Numbered from the stretch's first letter, positions 14,335-23,756 are shown. The stretch: DNA of 35,176 nt from DATEHQ01 sp035279525 (GCA_035279525.1 DATEHQ010000184.1:1-35176), one strand, 5' to 3'. The notes: generated by a model from the sequence alone, not told the origin. Translations and numbers: made by a program.

Positions 14335-16521
14335 CTAGTTCTGCGAGATCCCCTCGCGGGCCATCGCCTGCTCGGCCTCCTCGCCGACCAGGATGTCCCG
14401 TGACCCGGACTCACCCGCGGCGATCACCGTTTGCTGCGTGTACTGCGAGGTGTACGCCTGGTGCGTCTGCGTCGCCGTCTGGGTCGGGAACGCGACCCAC
14501 GGCGACGTGGGTGTCTCGCGAATCGCGGTGAGCTCGTAGATGCGGAACTTCTCGGCGGATTTCCCCTTGAGCTGCACGCCTGGCACCAGGTCCACGGCGA
14601 TGTAGTCCCTGCACATCTGGTACGTCTCCTCGCCGATCAGGACCTGAAAGGCGGGCGCGTGCGCGCAGAACCTCGCCGCGGTGTTGACCGTGTCGCCGAG
14701 GGCCGTGTACTGCAGCCGGCTGCGCGAGCCCATCATGCCCACGACGGCGGGCCCGGTGTTGACGCCGATGCCCCAACGGATCGGAGGCAGGCCCTTCGAC
14801 AGCAGCAGCTTCTGCAGCTCGGCCGCGTGGTTGACCAGGTCGTAGGAGCAGCGCAGCGCGAGGAGCGCGTGATTGTCCTGCTGCCGGGGTGCATTCCAGA
14901 AGGCCATGATCTCGTCACCCACGTACTTGTCGATGGTGCCGTCCCACTTGAAGATCAGGCCGCTGAGGTGATCGAGGTACGTGGTGACGAGCTCCGTGAC
15001 ATCGGCGGGCGCCATCGACTCCGACATCGAGGTGAATCCTCGAATGTCCACGAACAGCAGTGTGATCTCGCGCCGCTCGCCGCCCCGCAGGATGTCCTCG
15101 ACGCCACGCCGCTTGCCGGCGAGCTCGTTGACGATCTCCGGCTTCAGGTACTGGCTGAAAATCGCGGTCACCTTTCGCTTCTCGCGGTCCTCGTAGAGGA
15201 AGCGGTAGGCCGTGACGCCTGAATACGTGAGTGCGATGACGAGCCACGGATGGAAAACGTCGGCCACGAAGTTGCCGAACGATGCGAGCGCCGACATCGC
15301 AAGCGTGAAGCCGGCCAACGCGACGAGCGTCCCGGCCAGCCCCCAGAGCACGGACACGCGCGCCACGCCGACCGCGGTCGCCAGGCCCAGCACCAGGATG
15401 ATCAGGGCCAGCAGCCACGCCGGCTCGGACGTCCGCAGAGAGGCCGGCGCGAGGTTGAACATGTTGACGGCGTTGGCGTGGATCTCGATTCCCGCCATCT
15501 GCAGCGTCCCGTTCGTACCGGCGCTGGTGGTCACCAGCTGTGAGTCGTTCACACCCGAGAGGTTGTAGGCGCCGATCAGGACGATGTTGCCCTTGATCAT
15601 GTCGGGCGATTCGCGGCCCCGCACGAGGTCGCTGAACGAAATGTAGTGGTGGTAGTGCTCGAAATTTCCCGGCGGTCCCGAAAAATTGAGCAGGGCGGCG
15701 CCCTTGGCATCGACCGAGACCTTCCAGGCCTGGCCCAGGGTCGCCGTGTTGCCCGACTCCTGCAGCTCCGGGAACGTCTGGAAGTCCGGCTGCGCCGCCC
15801 GCCACGTGGCAAAGGCGAAGCTGTCCAGGTTCGGTGTGGCGCAGCTGCCCGTGGCGTAGCAGGCGGGCTGCACGAAAAGTGGGATGCTGCGGACCACGCC
15901 GTCGGCGTCGAGGACCAGGTCCGTCGAGCCGAGGATCACATTGGGGTTGGGTTGCTGGCAGGGCGCCGTCGAGCTCCAGTCAGCGGCCTGGTCGAGGCAC
16001 CGGAAGTTGTGGAGCGGGATGTTGTCGCTGCCCGAGTTCGGGCACGCGCTCGCCCCGGGAGCGCACTGGATCACCTTGCCCGGCGGGTACGCGAGGCTCG
16101 ACGCCGGGTAGGACAGGACGACGGGGACCTTGGAGTCATGCAGCGTCTGAGCCAGAGCGGCGTCCGAGGCGGGGACCGAGGGGTCGCTGAACTGCACGTC
16201 GAGGCCGACCGCCGACGCGCCGTCCTTCTGCAGCTGCTGCAGGGCGGCCGCGTAGTAGTCGCGTTTGACGGGAAAACGTCCGAGCTCGGTGACGCTCTTG
16301 TCGTCGATCCCGACTATGACCACACCGCTGCTCGGGTCGTCCTGGTTCTGGAAGAGCCTGTCCTCAGGATGCACCGACAGGTTGACCAGGCATCCTCCGA
16401 CGTGTGCGTCGCAGGTCACCTGCTGGGTGTAAAGGAGGTAGATCAAGCCGCTCAAGACAAGTGCGATGACGACCGCCACGACGGTGCGGTACGTGTACCA
16501 GTAACGGATGTTCCGGCCCAA
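14335..16521 (-). CDS. CHASE2-domain adenylate cyclase
   Basis: The 728-residue product has one N-terminal helix (about 12-31), an extracytoplasmic CHASE2 sensor (about 35-365), three helices (about 370-460) and a class III cyclase domain (about 500-690). The metal Asp residues are in FVDIRGFTSMSE and KYVGDEIMAFW; the Lys of GTIDKYVGD and the Asp of ALGDTVNTAARF fit adenine recognition, so cAMP is the expected product. The CHASE2 part holds several cysteines (CDAHVGGC, CAPGASAC and others), which could form disulfides outside the cell. A Gln/Thr-rich tail of about 60 residues follows the cyclase domain. Start TTG 16521 follows TATGAT by nine bases. Confidence 0.92.
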   Translation of the reverse strand: MGRNIRYWYTYRTVVAVVIALVLSGLIYLLYTQQVTCDAHVGGCLVNLSVHPEDRLFQNQDDPSSGVVIVGIDDKSVTELGRFPVKRDYYAAALQQLQKDGASAVGLDVQFSDPSVPASDAALAQTLHDSKVPVVLSYPASSLAYPPGKVIQCAPGASACPNSGSDNIPLHNFRCLDQAADWSSTAPCQQPNPNVILGSTDLVLDADGVVRSIPLFVQPACYATGSCATPNLDSFAFATWRAAQPDFQTFPELQESGNTATLGQAWKVSVDAKGAALLNFSGPPGNFEHYHHYISFSDLVRGRESPDMIKGNIVLIGAYNLSGVNDSQLVTTSAGTNGTLQMAGIEIHANAVNMFNLAPASLRTSEPAWLLALIILVLGLATAVGVARVSVLWGLAGTLVALAGFTLAMSALASFGNFVADVFHPWLVIALTYSGVTAYRFLYEDREKRKVTAIFSQYLKPEIVNELAGKRRGVEDILRGGERREITLLFVDIRGFTSMSESMAPADVTELVTTYLDHLSGLIFKWDGTIDKYVGDEIMAFWNAPRQQDNHALLALRCSYDLVNHAAELQKLLLSKGLPPIRWGIGVNTGPAVVGMMGSRSRLQYTALGDTVNTAARFCAHAPAFQVLIGEETYQMCRDYIAVDLVPGVQLKGKSAEKFRIYELTAIRETPTSPWVAFPTQTATQTHQAYTSQYTQQTVIAAGESGSRDILVGEEAEQAMAREGISQN

Positions 16522-16530
16522 GTTGCGCGG

Positions 16531-16536
16531 ATCATA
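16531..16536 (-). promoter_or_regulatory. -10-like TATGAT before the cyclase gene
   Basis: The minus strand reads TATGAT, then nine bases, then TTG 16521. It faces the divergent TACGAT at 16560-16565. Confidence 0.5.
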
Positions 16537-16559
16537 GCCGCCGCTTCTGGGCTTGTGGC

Positions 16560-16565
16560 TACGAT
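16560..16565 (+). promoter_or_regulatory. -10-like TACGAT before the DUF72 gene
   Basis: TACGAT is followed by nine bases and TTG 16575, with no Shine-Dalgarno sequence. Confidence 0.5.
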
Positions 16566-16574
16566 CCCAGCGAA

Positions 16575-17477
16575 TTGAGCGTTCGGACCGGAATCGCGGG
16601 CTGGATCGACAAGTCGTTGATCGACTCCAGGCTGTTCTATCCGCTCCACGTCAAGACGGCTGAGGAGCGGCTGCAGTTCTACGCGACGCAGTTCTCCCTG
16701 GTCGAGGTCGACTCGACCTACTACGGCATGCCGAAGCCCGAAAACTCCGAGTTGTGGGTGGCTCGGACTCCCGCGGGCTTCACGTTCGACGTCAAGTCCT
16801 TTTCGCTGTTCACCAACCACCCGACCAAGGCGATGGCGCTGCCGAAGGACATCCGCGACGAGCTGCCCGATGGACTTCGCGAGAGAAACATCTACGTGGA
16901 GCAGATGCCGGACGAGCTGCTCGACGAGTCGTGGGAGCGCTTCCGACTGGCCCTCGAACCCCTGCGCGCCGCGGGGAAGCTCGGGGCGGTCTTCTTTCAG
17001 TTCCCGCCCTGGTTCATGCCGTCGGTGCGGTCGCTCGCGTACGTCGAGCAGGTCCAGGAGCGCATGTTCGGATTTCGAATCGCGGTCGAATTTCGAAAGC
17101 CCGAATGGCTTGACGAAGGCCACCGCAGCGGCACGCTGGACTTCCTCCGCTCGCGCGACATCGCGAACGTCGTGGTCGACGTGCCGCAGGGGCACCGAAC
17201 GAGCATGCCGGCGGTGGCGGAGGCGACCTCGTCGAAGCTCGCCGTCGTCCGGTTCCACGGCCGCAACCACGACACGTGGGAGCTCAAGGGCGCGCCGCCG
17301 AACGTCCGGTTTCGCTACGAGTATCGCGACGAGGAGCTGGCGGAGTGGGTGCCGCGGATCAAGGAGATGGAGCGCTCCGCGCAGCAGGTCCACGCCCTGA
17401 TGAACAACAACTACTCGAACTACTCGGTCAAGAACGCCCAGCAGCTGGAGAAGCTGCTGCAGCAGTGGCAGAGATAG
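16575..17477 (+). CDS. DUF72 family protein (YecE-like)
   Basis: The 300-residue product matches the DUF72/YecE family, a TIM-barrel fold of unknown reaction. Typical segments are GIAGW near the start, FSLVEVDSTYYGMPKPE, GFTFDVKSFSLFTNHP, LGAVFFQFPPWF, AVEFRKPEW and VRFHGRN, with MNNNYSNYSVKNAQQL at the end, where family members usually read as a NNH/N-rich loop. Start TTG 16575 gives MSVRTGIAGW, the normal N-terminus. It is divergent from the cyclase gene and convergent with the SDR gene, 55 bases apart. Only a weak short inverted repeat lies in that gap. Confidence 0.9.
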   Translation: MSVRTGIAGWIDKSLIDSRLFYPLHVKTAEERLQFYATQFSLVEVDSTYYGMPKPENSELWVARTPAGFTFDVKSFSLFTNHPTKAMALPKDIRDELPDGLRERNIYVEQMPDELLDESWERFRLALEPLRAAGKLGAVFFQFPPWFMPSVRSLAYVEQVQERMFGFRIAVEFRKPEWLDEGHRSGTLDFLRSRDIANVVVDVPQGHRTSMPAVAEATSSKLAVVRFHGRNHDTWELKGAPPNVRFRYEYRDEELAEWVPRIKEMERSAQQVHALMNNNYSNYSVKNAQQLEKLLQQWQR

Positions 17478-17532
17478 GCCTAGGGGTGGCACCCTCCGGG
17501 GACGGCGAAAGACTCCAGGTTGGTCTTGCGGG

Positions 17533-18327
17533 TCATGGCGATTCTCGGTGCCGCTCGGGAATGTTGCGCCTCCTCGCTTCTCCGATCGCGTGGTCGACCA
17601 GACCCCCCAGGACGGGCTCGGCCAGCGCGAGCAAGCGGACCGGGAGGACCATGGCGTCACGGCGTGGAAATCGCGCCGTGCGGACGATCAGGTTGGCGAC
17701 CCAATCGGCCGAATAGCGGGGCCCGACGCCGCGCGCGCCCTCTTGGAAGAATTCGGTGCCGGCTGTTCCGGCCGGGTAGACCACGCAAACCTTCACTCCT
17801 GTCCCCGACAGCTCGCCCCGCAGGGCGTGCGACAGGCCGACCACGGCGTGCTTCGTGGCCGAGTACGCGGCGGAGTAGGGCGAGGCCCGGAATCCGACGA
17901 CCGACGCGACGTTGATGATCACGCCTCGCCGGCGCTCGATCATCCAGGGCAGGGCAGACTGCGTCGTCGCGATCACGCCCTTGAGGTTGGTCGCGATCAG
18001 CTCGTCGATCTTTCCCTCCGGCATCTGCTCGAACCGCCCCTGCCAGCCCACGCCCGCGTTGTTGACCAGCACGTCGAGGCGCTCGTGGTCCCGGATCGCC
18101 GCGGCGATGAAGGCTCTCGCCGAAGCGCGCTGGCCGGCGTCCAGGATCCTCACGCTGACCTCGGGCGAGCCGAGCGCCCGGCACTTCTGCGCGACGGCGT
18201 TGAGCCGATCCAGGCGACGCGCTCCCAGCTCGAGGCGCGCGCCGCTGCGGGCGAAGGCGTAGGCCGTTGCCTCGCCGATGCCGCTCGATGCGCCCGTGAT
18301 GACGACGACGGCGCCTTTCAGCCGCAC
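17533..18327 (-). CDS. Short-chain dehydrogenase/reductase
   Basis: The 264-residue product is a classical SDR: cofactor loop TGASSGIG (11-18), NNAG (89-92), catalytic Ser142, Tyr155 and Lys159 (YSATK). It should reduce or oxidise a carbonyl/alcohol with NAD(P)(H). The basic residues after strand 2 (GARRLDRL) favour NADP(H). The substrate is unknown. Start GTG 18327 lies six bases after TAAGCT. It is divergent from the zinc alcohol dehydrogenase gene. Confidence 0.9.
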   Translation of the reverse strand: MRLKGAVVVITGASSGIGEATAYAFARSGARLELGARRLDRLNAVAQKCRALGSPEVSVRILDAGQRASARAFIAAAIRDHERLDVLVNNAGVGWQGRFEQMPEGKIDELIATNLKGVIATTQSALPWMIERRRGVIINVASVVGFRASPYSAAYSATKHAVVGLSHALRGELSGTGVKVCVVYPAGTAGTEFFQEGARGVGPRYSADWVANLIVRTARFPRRDAMVLPVRLLALAEPVLGGLVDHAIGEARRRNIPERHRESP

Positions 18328-18333
18328 CCGGCT

Positions 18334-18339
18334 AGCTTA
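18334..18339 (-). promoter_or_regulatory. -10-like TAAGCT before the SDR gene
   Basis: The minus strand reads TAAGCT, then six bases, then GTG 18327. Confidence 0.45.
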
Positions 18340-18363
18340 TGGGCGGCCTGGGACGCGCGCCTC

Positions 18364-18369
18364 TAGAAT
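18364..18369 (+). promoter_or_regulatory. -10-like TAGAAT before the alcohol dehydrogenase gene
   Basis: TAGAAT lies 18 bases before GTG 18388. Unlike its neighbours it leaves room for a short leader with AGGA at 18377-18380. Confidence 0.45.
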
Positions 18370-18387
18370 CCCGAACAGGACACTCAG

Positions 18388-19425
18388 GTGAAGGCGCTGA
18401 CATTCCAGGGCGAGGGCGACGTCAAGGTCGTAGACGTACCCCGGCCGAGCGTCAAGAGCTCCGGCGATGCCCTGGTCAGGGTGACCCTCGGTGCGGTCTG
18501 CGGCTCAGACCTCCACATCCTCCACGGGCACACTCCCATGAACCAGGGGGCTGTGCTTGGTCACGAGTTCGTGGGCGTCGTCGAAGAGGTCGGTCCCGAG
18601 GTCAAGCGCTTCAAGCCCGGCGACCGCGTGGTCTCGAGCTTTTTCACGGCGTGCGGTCACTGCGTTCTCTGTCGCAAGGGCTGGTTCAACCAGTGCGTCA
18701 GCAAGGCGACGTTCGGACATGGCGAATACTTCGGCGGCCTCGGCGGGGGACAGGCGGAGTACGTCGTGGTCCCCCTCGCGGACACCACGATGGAGCCGAT
18801 CCCGGCGCAGGTGTCGGACGAGCAGGCGATCTTCGTCGGGGACATCCTCGCCACAGGCTTCTTCGGGGCCGAGCGCGCCGAGATCAAGCCGGGCGACGTG
18901 GTGGCCGTGGTCGGCGCGGGCCCGGTCGGGCTCATGGCGACGATGTGCTCGCAGCTCTTCGGCCCCGCCCGCGTCTTCGTGGTCGACATGGTCGACGCTC
19001 GCCTCGAGGTCGCCCAGGAGCTTGGCGGCATCCCCATCAACGCGTCGCAGGTGCACCCGGTGCAGGCGATCGAGTCGCAGACCGAAGGCGTAGGCGCCGA
19101 CTCCAGCATCGAGTGCGTGGGACTCCTGTCGGCCGTCGACACGGCGATCCACAGCGTTCGCGGCGGAGGCACGGTCTCGATGGTCGGTGTCCCGAGCAGC
19201 GTGCTTGGCGAGTTTCCCTACATGCGCATGTGGCTGAAGTCGCTCACCTTCCGAGCCGGCTGGTGCAACGTCCAGCAATACATGGCGCCTCTGCTCGACC
19301 TGATCGCCGCCGGTCGCTTGAAGCCGGACGCGATCATCAGCCACCGGATGAAGCTGGACCAGGCCGAGGAGGCCTACCGGATGTTCGATGCCCGCGAGGC
19401 GACGAAGATAGTCCTCACCCCTTAG
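18388..19425 (+). CDS. Zinc-dependent alcohol dehydrogenase (MDR family)
   Basis: The 345-residue product is a medium-chain zinc dehydrogenase. Catalytic zinc ligands are Cys38 and His59-Glu60; the structural zinc site has Cys89, Cys92, Cys95 and Cys103. The Rossmann loop is GAGPVG, followed by a strand ending in VVDMVDARL, where the Asp suggests NAD. The sequence resembles the threonine/sorbitol/formaldehyde-dehydrogenase-like group, but the substrate cannot be named. GTG 18388 is supported by an AGGA seven bases upstream. Its 3' end faces the YgjP-like gene across 48 GC-rich bases with a weak inverted repeat. Confidence 0.9.
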   Translation: MKALTFQGEGDVKVVDVPRPSVKSSGDALVRVTLGAVCGSDLHILHGHTPMNQGAVLGHEFVGVVEEVGPEVKRFKPGDRVVSSFFTACGHCVLCRKGWFNQCVSKATFGHGEYFGGLGGGQAEYVVVPLADTTMEPIPAQVSDEQAIFVGDILATGFFGAERAEIKPGDVVAVVGAGPVGLMATMCSQLFGPARVFVVDMVDARLEVAQELGGIPINASQVHPVQAIESQTEGVGADSSIECVGLLSAVDTAIHSVRGGGTVSMVGVPSSVLGEFPYMRMWLKSLTFRAGWCNVQQYMAPLLDLIAAGRLKPDAIISHRMKLDQAEEAYRMFDAREATKIVLTP

Positions 19426-19473
19426 CGTCGTTCGCGCGGGCCTCCCCCGCGGCGTGGCGCTCGATATCGGCGT

Positions 19474-20007
19474 CTATGGAGTGGGCGGGCGCTCATCCAT
19501 CGCCAGCAGGTAGCCGCGCGCACGCTCGGCCAGCGGGTAGCGCTCTTCCATGGCGTGGAAGGCCGGGCCGTGGTCGCTGTGCTCCAGGTGTGCGAGCTCG
19601 TGCATCAGGAGGTAGTCGATCACCCAGTCGGGGAAGGCGGCGGCGCGCCTGGCGATGCGGATGGTGCCTTCGGTGAAGCTGCAGCTTCCCCACTGGTGCC
19701 GCATCTCGGCGAAGGCGATCGACTTCCACCGCAGCCGGCCATCGAAATGGCGCGCGTTGAGAGCCACGGCCCTCTGCATCAGACGCTCATCCGCCGGCCG
19801 CCCGCGGTCGGCTCGCCCGCGCAGCCTCCGGCCCATCACCTCCGCCCAGTGCTGCCTCTCGGCGACCGGCATGGAGGCCGGCACCAGGAGCTCGAGCACC
19901 CCGGCCCGCATGCGCGCGCTCACGGTCCGGCGTCGCTTGCGCGAGGCGACGATCCGGACCGGCTGCTCGAACGGTTCTGAGTTCGATTCCAGGACGCGGT
20001 GCTCCAT
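19474..20007 (-). CDS. YgjP-like (DUF45) zinc metallopeptidase
   Basis: The 177-residue product has the gluzincin-like motif HELAH (136-140) with a third ligand in SDHGPAF (His146), as in the YgjP/WLM-related DUF45 family. Further family marks are RHQWGSCS and DWVIDYLLMHELAH. It is slightly shorter than typical members and the N-terminal region is Arg-rich. Its targets are unknown. Start ATG 20007 has no Shine-Dalgarno sequence; TACAAT on the minus strand (20042-20037) is the nearest promoter-like hexamer and would leave a leader of about 20 bases. Confidence 0.85.
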   Translation of the reverse strand: MEHRVLESNSEPFEQPVRIVASRKRRRTVSARMRAGVLELLVPASMPVAERQHWAEVMGRRLRGRADRGRPADERLMQRAVALNARHFDGRLRWKSIAFAEMRHQWGSCSFTEGTIRIARRAAAFPDWVIDYLLMHELAHLEHSDHGPAFHAMEERYPLAERARGYLLAMDERPPTP

Positions 20008-20085
20008 CGACTGTGGGGTTGGTTGGTGCTCGGCCGATTGTAGGCACGCACCGGCATGGAAGGGAATGCCGCCTGTTAACAGGAC

Positions 20086-20091
20086 TAGGAT
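20086..20091 (+). promoter_or_regulatory. -10-like TAGGAT before the GH15 gene
   Basis: TAGGAT is followed by 11 bases and GTG 20103. Confidence 0.4.
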
Positions 20092-20102
20092 TGCCCGCGA
20101 CC

Positions 20103-22109
20103 GTGCCCAGAAGCCTCGTGATCGGAAACGGCAACGTGCTCGTGGGCTTCGACGCCAACTACTCGGTGCACGATCTTTACTTCCCGAGGGTCGGGGACGC
20201 GAACCAGACCATGGGCAACCTGTGCCGGACGGGCTTTTTCATCGACGGCCGGTTCGCCTGGCTGGAGGATCCCGCCTGGACCCGCAAGCTCGGCTACGCG
20301 GTCGATTCGCTGGTCAGCGACGTGACGCTGTCCCACCCCGGCCTGGGGATAAGCGTCAGGTTCGAGGACTACGTCGACCTCGCGCGCAACTGGTTCATCC
20401 GCAACGTCGAGGTCACGTCGTCGGCCGGCTTCAAGGCCGGGCGCGTCTTCTTTCACTACGACTGGTACATCGAGGGCTCCGACATCGGGAACACCGTCGC
20501 CTACGACCCAAGGCATCGCGGAGTGATCGCCTACAAGGCCAATCGCTACTTCCTGGTCGGCGGCCAGGGCTGGCCGGATTGGGGGATCGCGACGTGGGCC
20601 AACGGAAAGAAGGGCAATGGTGCGCAGGGCACCTGGGTCGACGCGGAGGACGGAGTTTTGGGCAAGAACCCGATCGAGCAGGGATCGGTCGACTGCACGG
20701 TCGGCTTCGAGCTCGAGCCGGCCGGTCCGAACCAGCCGCGCTCCATCACGCACTGGGTCTGCATGGGCACAAGGCTCAGCGAGGTCACGGCCTACGGCCA
20801 GGACCTCATCATCGATCGAGGGCCGGACACCTACCGCGGGCGCACCATCACGTACTGGCAGGTGTGGTCGGAGAAGGATCACCGCCACATCGACGAGCAG
20901 GTGAACCCGGCGGCCACCCAGCTGTACCGGCGCAGCATCCTGACCGCGCGAACCCACGCCGACAACCATGGCGGCGTCGTCGCCTCCACGGACTTCGACA
21001 TCACAAAGTTCGCCCGGGACACATACGCGTACGTATGGCCGCGGGACGGCGCGCTGGTCGCGAACGCGCTCGACCGCGCCGGACACGAGGACGTGACGCG
21101 CCAGTTCTTCCTCTTCTGCCAGCAGGCGCTGGTCGAGGAGGGCTTCTTCCTGCACAAGTACACGCCGTACGGACTGCCGGGAAGCTCGTGGCTTCCGTGG
21201 ATCGACTCGCGCGGTGTGCGAACGCTGCCGATACAGGAGGACGAGACGGGGCTGGTGCTGTGGTCGCTGTGGCAGCACTACCACGTCCACAACAACCTCG
21301 ATTTCGTGGTCGGCCTCTACTCGACGCTGGTCGTGCCCGCGGCGGACTGGATGGTGTCGTACATCGACGAGCGCAACGGTCTTCCCCTGCCCTCGTGGGA
21401 CCTCTGGGAGGAGCGCTGGGGCGTGCACGCTTTCACGGTCGGGGCTGTGTGGGGCGGTCTCGACGCGGCGCGAAATTTCGCTGACCTGTTCGGCGACGTC
21501 GGGGCCTACGTGCGCTATCGCGATGCGTCGGACAGGTTGCGCGAGGCGGCGGACAAGCACCTCTACACGGCGGACCTGGGTCGCTTCGCACGTCGCGTGA
21601 CCGTCGAGGACGACGGAACCGTGACCTTCGACATGGTCCTGGACAGCGCGCTGTACGGCCTGTGGCGTTTCGGAATGTACCCGCCCGGCGACCCGAGGGT
21701 CACCGACACGATGCACGCCATCGCAGAGCAGCTTTCGAACAAGGCCGCCTGCGGCGGTATCGCGCGCTACACGGACGACTACTACTTCAGGGTGGAGACC
21801 GACACGCGCCGCGTGCCCGGCAACCCTTGGTTCATGTGCACGCTCTGGCTCGCCCAGTGGTACATCGCGACCGCGCGGGACGTGTCAGAGCTCCAGCCGG
21901 CGCGCGACATCATCGACTGGACGATCCGCCACCAGCTGCCCGGCGGCCTGCTCAGCGAGCAGCTCGATCCCAACACCGGCGCGCCGCTCTCGGTCTCACC
22001 ACTCACCTGGTCGCACGCCGAGTTCATCGTCACGGTCGACGAGTTCTGCAAGAAGTCGGACGTGCTGAAGCGGAAGGCCGCCAAAACCTCGGTCGCCTCC
22101 TCGGCGTAG
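20103..22109 (+). CDS. GH15 family glucoamylase-like glycosidase
   Basis: The 668-residue product has the two-part build of bacterial GH15 enzymes: an N-terminal beta domain (IGNGNVLVGFDANYSVHDLYFP at the start) and an (alpha/alpha)6 barrel. The catalytic acid lies in LPSWDLWEERWG and the base in PLTWSHAEF; YAYVWPRDGA is the usual substrate-binding segment. It should release glucose from the ends of alpha-glucans, or from trehalose, since both activities occur in this family. There is no signal peptide, so it acts inside the cell, probably on storage glucan. GTG 20103 is chosen because it directly precedes the conserved N-terminus; the frame stays open to 20013. Confidence 0.92.
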   Translation: MPRSLVIGNGNVLVGFDANYSVHDLYFPRVGDANQTMGNLCRTGFFIDGRFAWLEDPAWTRKLGYAVDSLVSDVTLSHPGLGISVRFEDYVDLARNWFIRNVEVTSSAGFKAGRVFFHYDWYIEGSDIGNTVAYDPRHRGVIAYKANRYFLVGGQGWPDWGIATWANGKKGNGAQGTWVDAEDGVLGKNPIEQGSVDCTVGFELEPAGPNQPRSITHWVCMGTRLSEVTAYGQDLIIDRGPDTYRGRTITYWQVWSEKDHRHIDEQVNPAATQLYRRSILTARTHADNHGGVVASTDFDITKFARDTYAYVWPRDGALVANALDRAGHEDVTRQFFLFCQQALVEEGFFLHKYTPYGLPGSSWLPWIDSRGVRTLPIQEDETGLVLWSLWQHYHVHNNLDFVVGLYSTLVVPAADWMVSYIDERNGLPLPSWDLWEERWGVHAFTVGAVWGGLDAARNFADLFGDVGAYVRYRDASDRLREAADKHLYTADLGRFARRVTVEDDGTVTFDMVLDSALYGLWRFGMYPPGDPRVTDTMHAIAEQLSNKAACGGIARYTDDYYFRVETDTRRVPGNPWFMCTLWLAQWYIATARDVSELQPARDIIDWTIRHQLPGGLLSEQLDPNTGAPLSVSPLTWSHAEFIVTVDEFCKKSDVLKRKAAKTSVASSA

Positions 22110-22112
22110 GGG

Positions 22113-23750
22113 CTAGAGCGGGATGTTCCCGTGCTTGCGCGGCGGCCGCTCCACCGTCTTGCGCAGGCAGAGCTGCAGCGCGCGGACGAGCTCCCGCCGC
22201 GTCTGGCTCGGCTCGATCACGTCATCGATGTAGCCACGCTCCGCGGCCACGTACGGGTTGGCGAATCGCGCGGTGTACTCGGCGACGAGCTCCTTGCGGC
22301 GCCCGTCTGGGTTCGGCGCGACTGCGAGGTCGCGCTTGTAGATGATGTTGACCGCCGCCTCCGGCCCCATGACCGCGATCTCGGCCGTCGGCCATGCGAG
22401 GTTCAGGTCCGCCCCCATCTGCTTGGGTGACATGACGCAGTAGGCCCCGCCGTAGTCCTTCCTCGTGATCACCGTGAGCTTGGGCACCGTGGCCTCGGCG
22501 TAGGCGTAGAGCAGCTTCGCGCCGTGCCTGATGATCCCGCCGTGCTCCTGGTCGCGACCCGGCAGATAGCCGGGCACATCGACAAAGGAGATGATCGGGA
22601 TGCCGAACGCGTCGCAGAAGCGGATGAACCGCGCAGCCTTCACCGAGGCGTTGATGTCGATCGCGCCCGCCAGGACCTTCGGCTGGTTGCCGACGATCCC
22701 GACCACATGGCCGCCCAGCCGCCCGAGCCCGACGACTATGTTCTGCGCGAAAAAGGGCTGCACCTCGAAAAACTCACGCCCGTCCAGGACCCGCGAAACG
22801 ACCTCGCGCATGTCGTAAGGCTTGTTCGGAGACTCGGGCACGATGGTCTGCAGCTCGACGTCGGCACGCTCCAGGTCGTCGGTGGTCGGGACGAAAGGCG
22901 GTCGCTCGTTGTTGGACGAAGGCAGGTACGACAGCAGCTTGCGCACGCCGTCCGCGCAGGCCTGCTCTGACCGCGGCTGGAAGTGGGCGACGCCTGATGT
23001 CGCGTTGTGCACGTCACCACCGCCCAGCTCGTCGAAGGAAACGGCCTCTCCTGTCACGACGCGGATGACCTCAGGGCCCGTGATGAACATGTACCCCTGC
23101 CCGGCGACTATGAAGATGAAGTCGGTGATCGCCGGGGAATAGACCGCTCCACCCGTGCAGGGACCTGCGATGACGCTGATCTGCGGGATCACACCCGACG
23201 AGCGCACGTTGCGAAAGAAGATGTCGGCGTAGCCGGCGAGCGCGACGACGCCCTCCTGGATGCGCGCGCCGCCCGAGTCGTTGATGCCGATCACGGGCAC
23301 GCGATTGCGCAGCGCGAGCTCCTGCACCTTGACGATCTTTTCCGCGGTGACCTCGCCGAGTGAACCGCCGAAGACTGTCGCGTCATACGCGTAAACCGCG
23401 ACGGGCCGGCGGTCGATCTCGCCAAAACCCGCGACCACCCCGTCGCCCGAGATCCTGCGCTCCTCCATGCCGAATCCATGCGCGCGGTGCGCGGCGAAAA
23501 CGTCGAGCTCGACGAACGACCCTGCGTCGAGCAGCATCTCGATGCGGTCGCGCGCCGTGGCTTTGCCGGCCGCGCGGCGCCGGTTGGCTGCCTCGGTTTC
23601 CGCGTGCAGCGCCTGGTAGCGCCGCTTGCGGTACTGGTTGATCTTCTGTTCGGAGACGGTCGTCGCGGCGCGCTCGGGTGCTTCGACTCCTTCCAGGGTC
23701 GGAGTCGTCCTGCGCACAGGCGAAAGCTGACGCGGCTTCCGGGCGGCCAT
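22113..23750 (-). CDS. Acyl-CoA carboxylase carboxyltransferase (beta) chain
   Basis: This 545-residue AccD/PccB-type subunit transfers CO2 from carboxybiotin to an acyl-CoA (acetyl- or propionyl-CoA). Both crotonase-like halves are complete: GINDSGGARIQEG and IAGPCTGGAVYSP in the N-half, and FVDVPGYLPGRDQEHGGIIRHGAK and ITRKDYGGAYCVM in the C-half. In actinobacterial PccB/AccD the residue after GGAY helps set substrate choice (Asp for propionyl-CoA); here it is Cys438, so preference is unclear. No biotin-carboxylase alpha chain lies nearby. BirA at 4215-4829 would charge its partner. Start ATG 23750 is seven bases after a TACGAT shared with the divergent LysR promoter. Confidence 0.93.
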   Translation of the reverse strand: MAARKPRQLSPVRRTTPTLEGVEAPERAATTVSEQKINQYRKRRYQALHAETEAANRRRAAGKATARDRIEMLLDAGSFVELDVFAAHRAHGFGMEERRISGDGVVAGFGEIDRRPVAVYAYDATVFGGSLGEVTAEKIVKVQELALRNRVPVIGINDSGGARIQEGVVALAGYADIFFRNVRSSGVIPQISVIAGPCTGGAVYSPAITDFIFIVAGQGYMFITGPEVIRVVTGEAVSFDELGGGDVHNATSGVAHFQPRSEQACADGVRKLLSYLPSSNNERPPFVPTTDDLERADVELQTIVPESPNKPYDMREVVSRVLDGREFFEVQPFFAQNIVVGLGRLGGHVVGIVGNQPKVLAGAIDINASVKAARFIRFCDAFGIPIISFVDVPGYLPGRDQEHGGIIRHGAKLLYAYAEATVPKLTVITRKDYGGAYCVMSPKQMGADLNLAWPTAEIAVMGPEAAVNIIYKRDLAVAPNPDGRRKELVAEYTARFANPYVAAERGYIDDVIEPSQTRRELVRALQLCLRKTVERPPRKHGNIPL

Positions 23751-23756
23751 ATTGCA

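Noticed and set aside
17478..17532. Terminator between the DUF72 and SDR genes
   Set aside because: Only a 4-bp inverted repeat (GGGT/ACCC) and no T-tract.
20085..21716. 543-residue minus-strand frame opposite the GH15 gene
   Set aside because: No recognisable motif; it mirrors the conserved GH15 catalytic domain.
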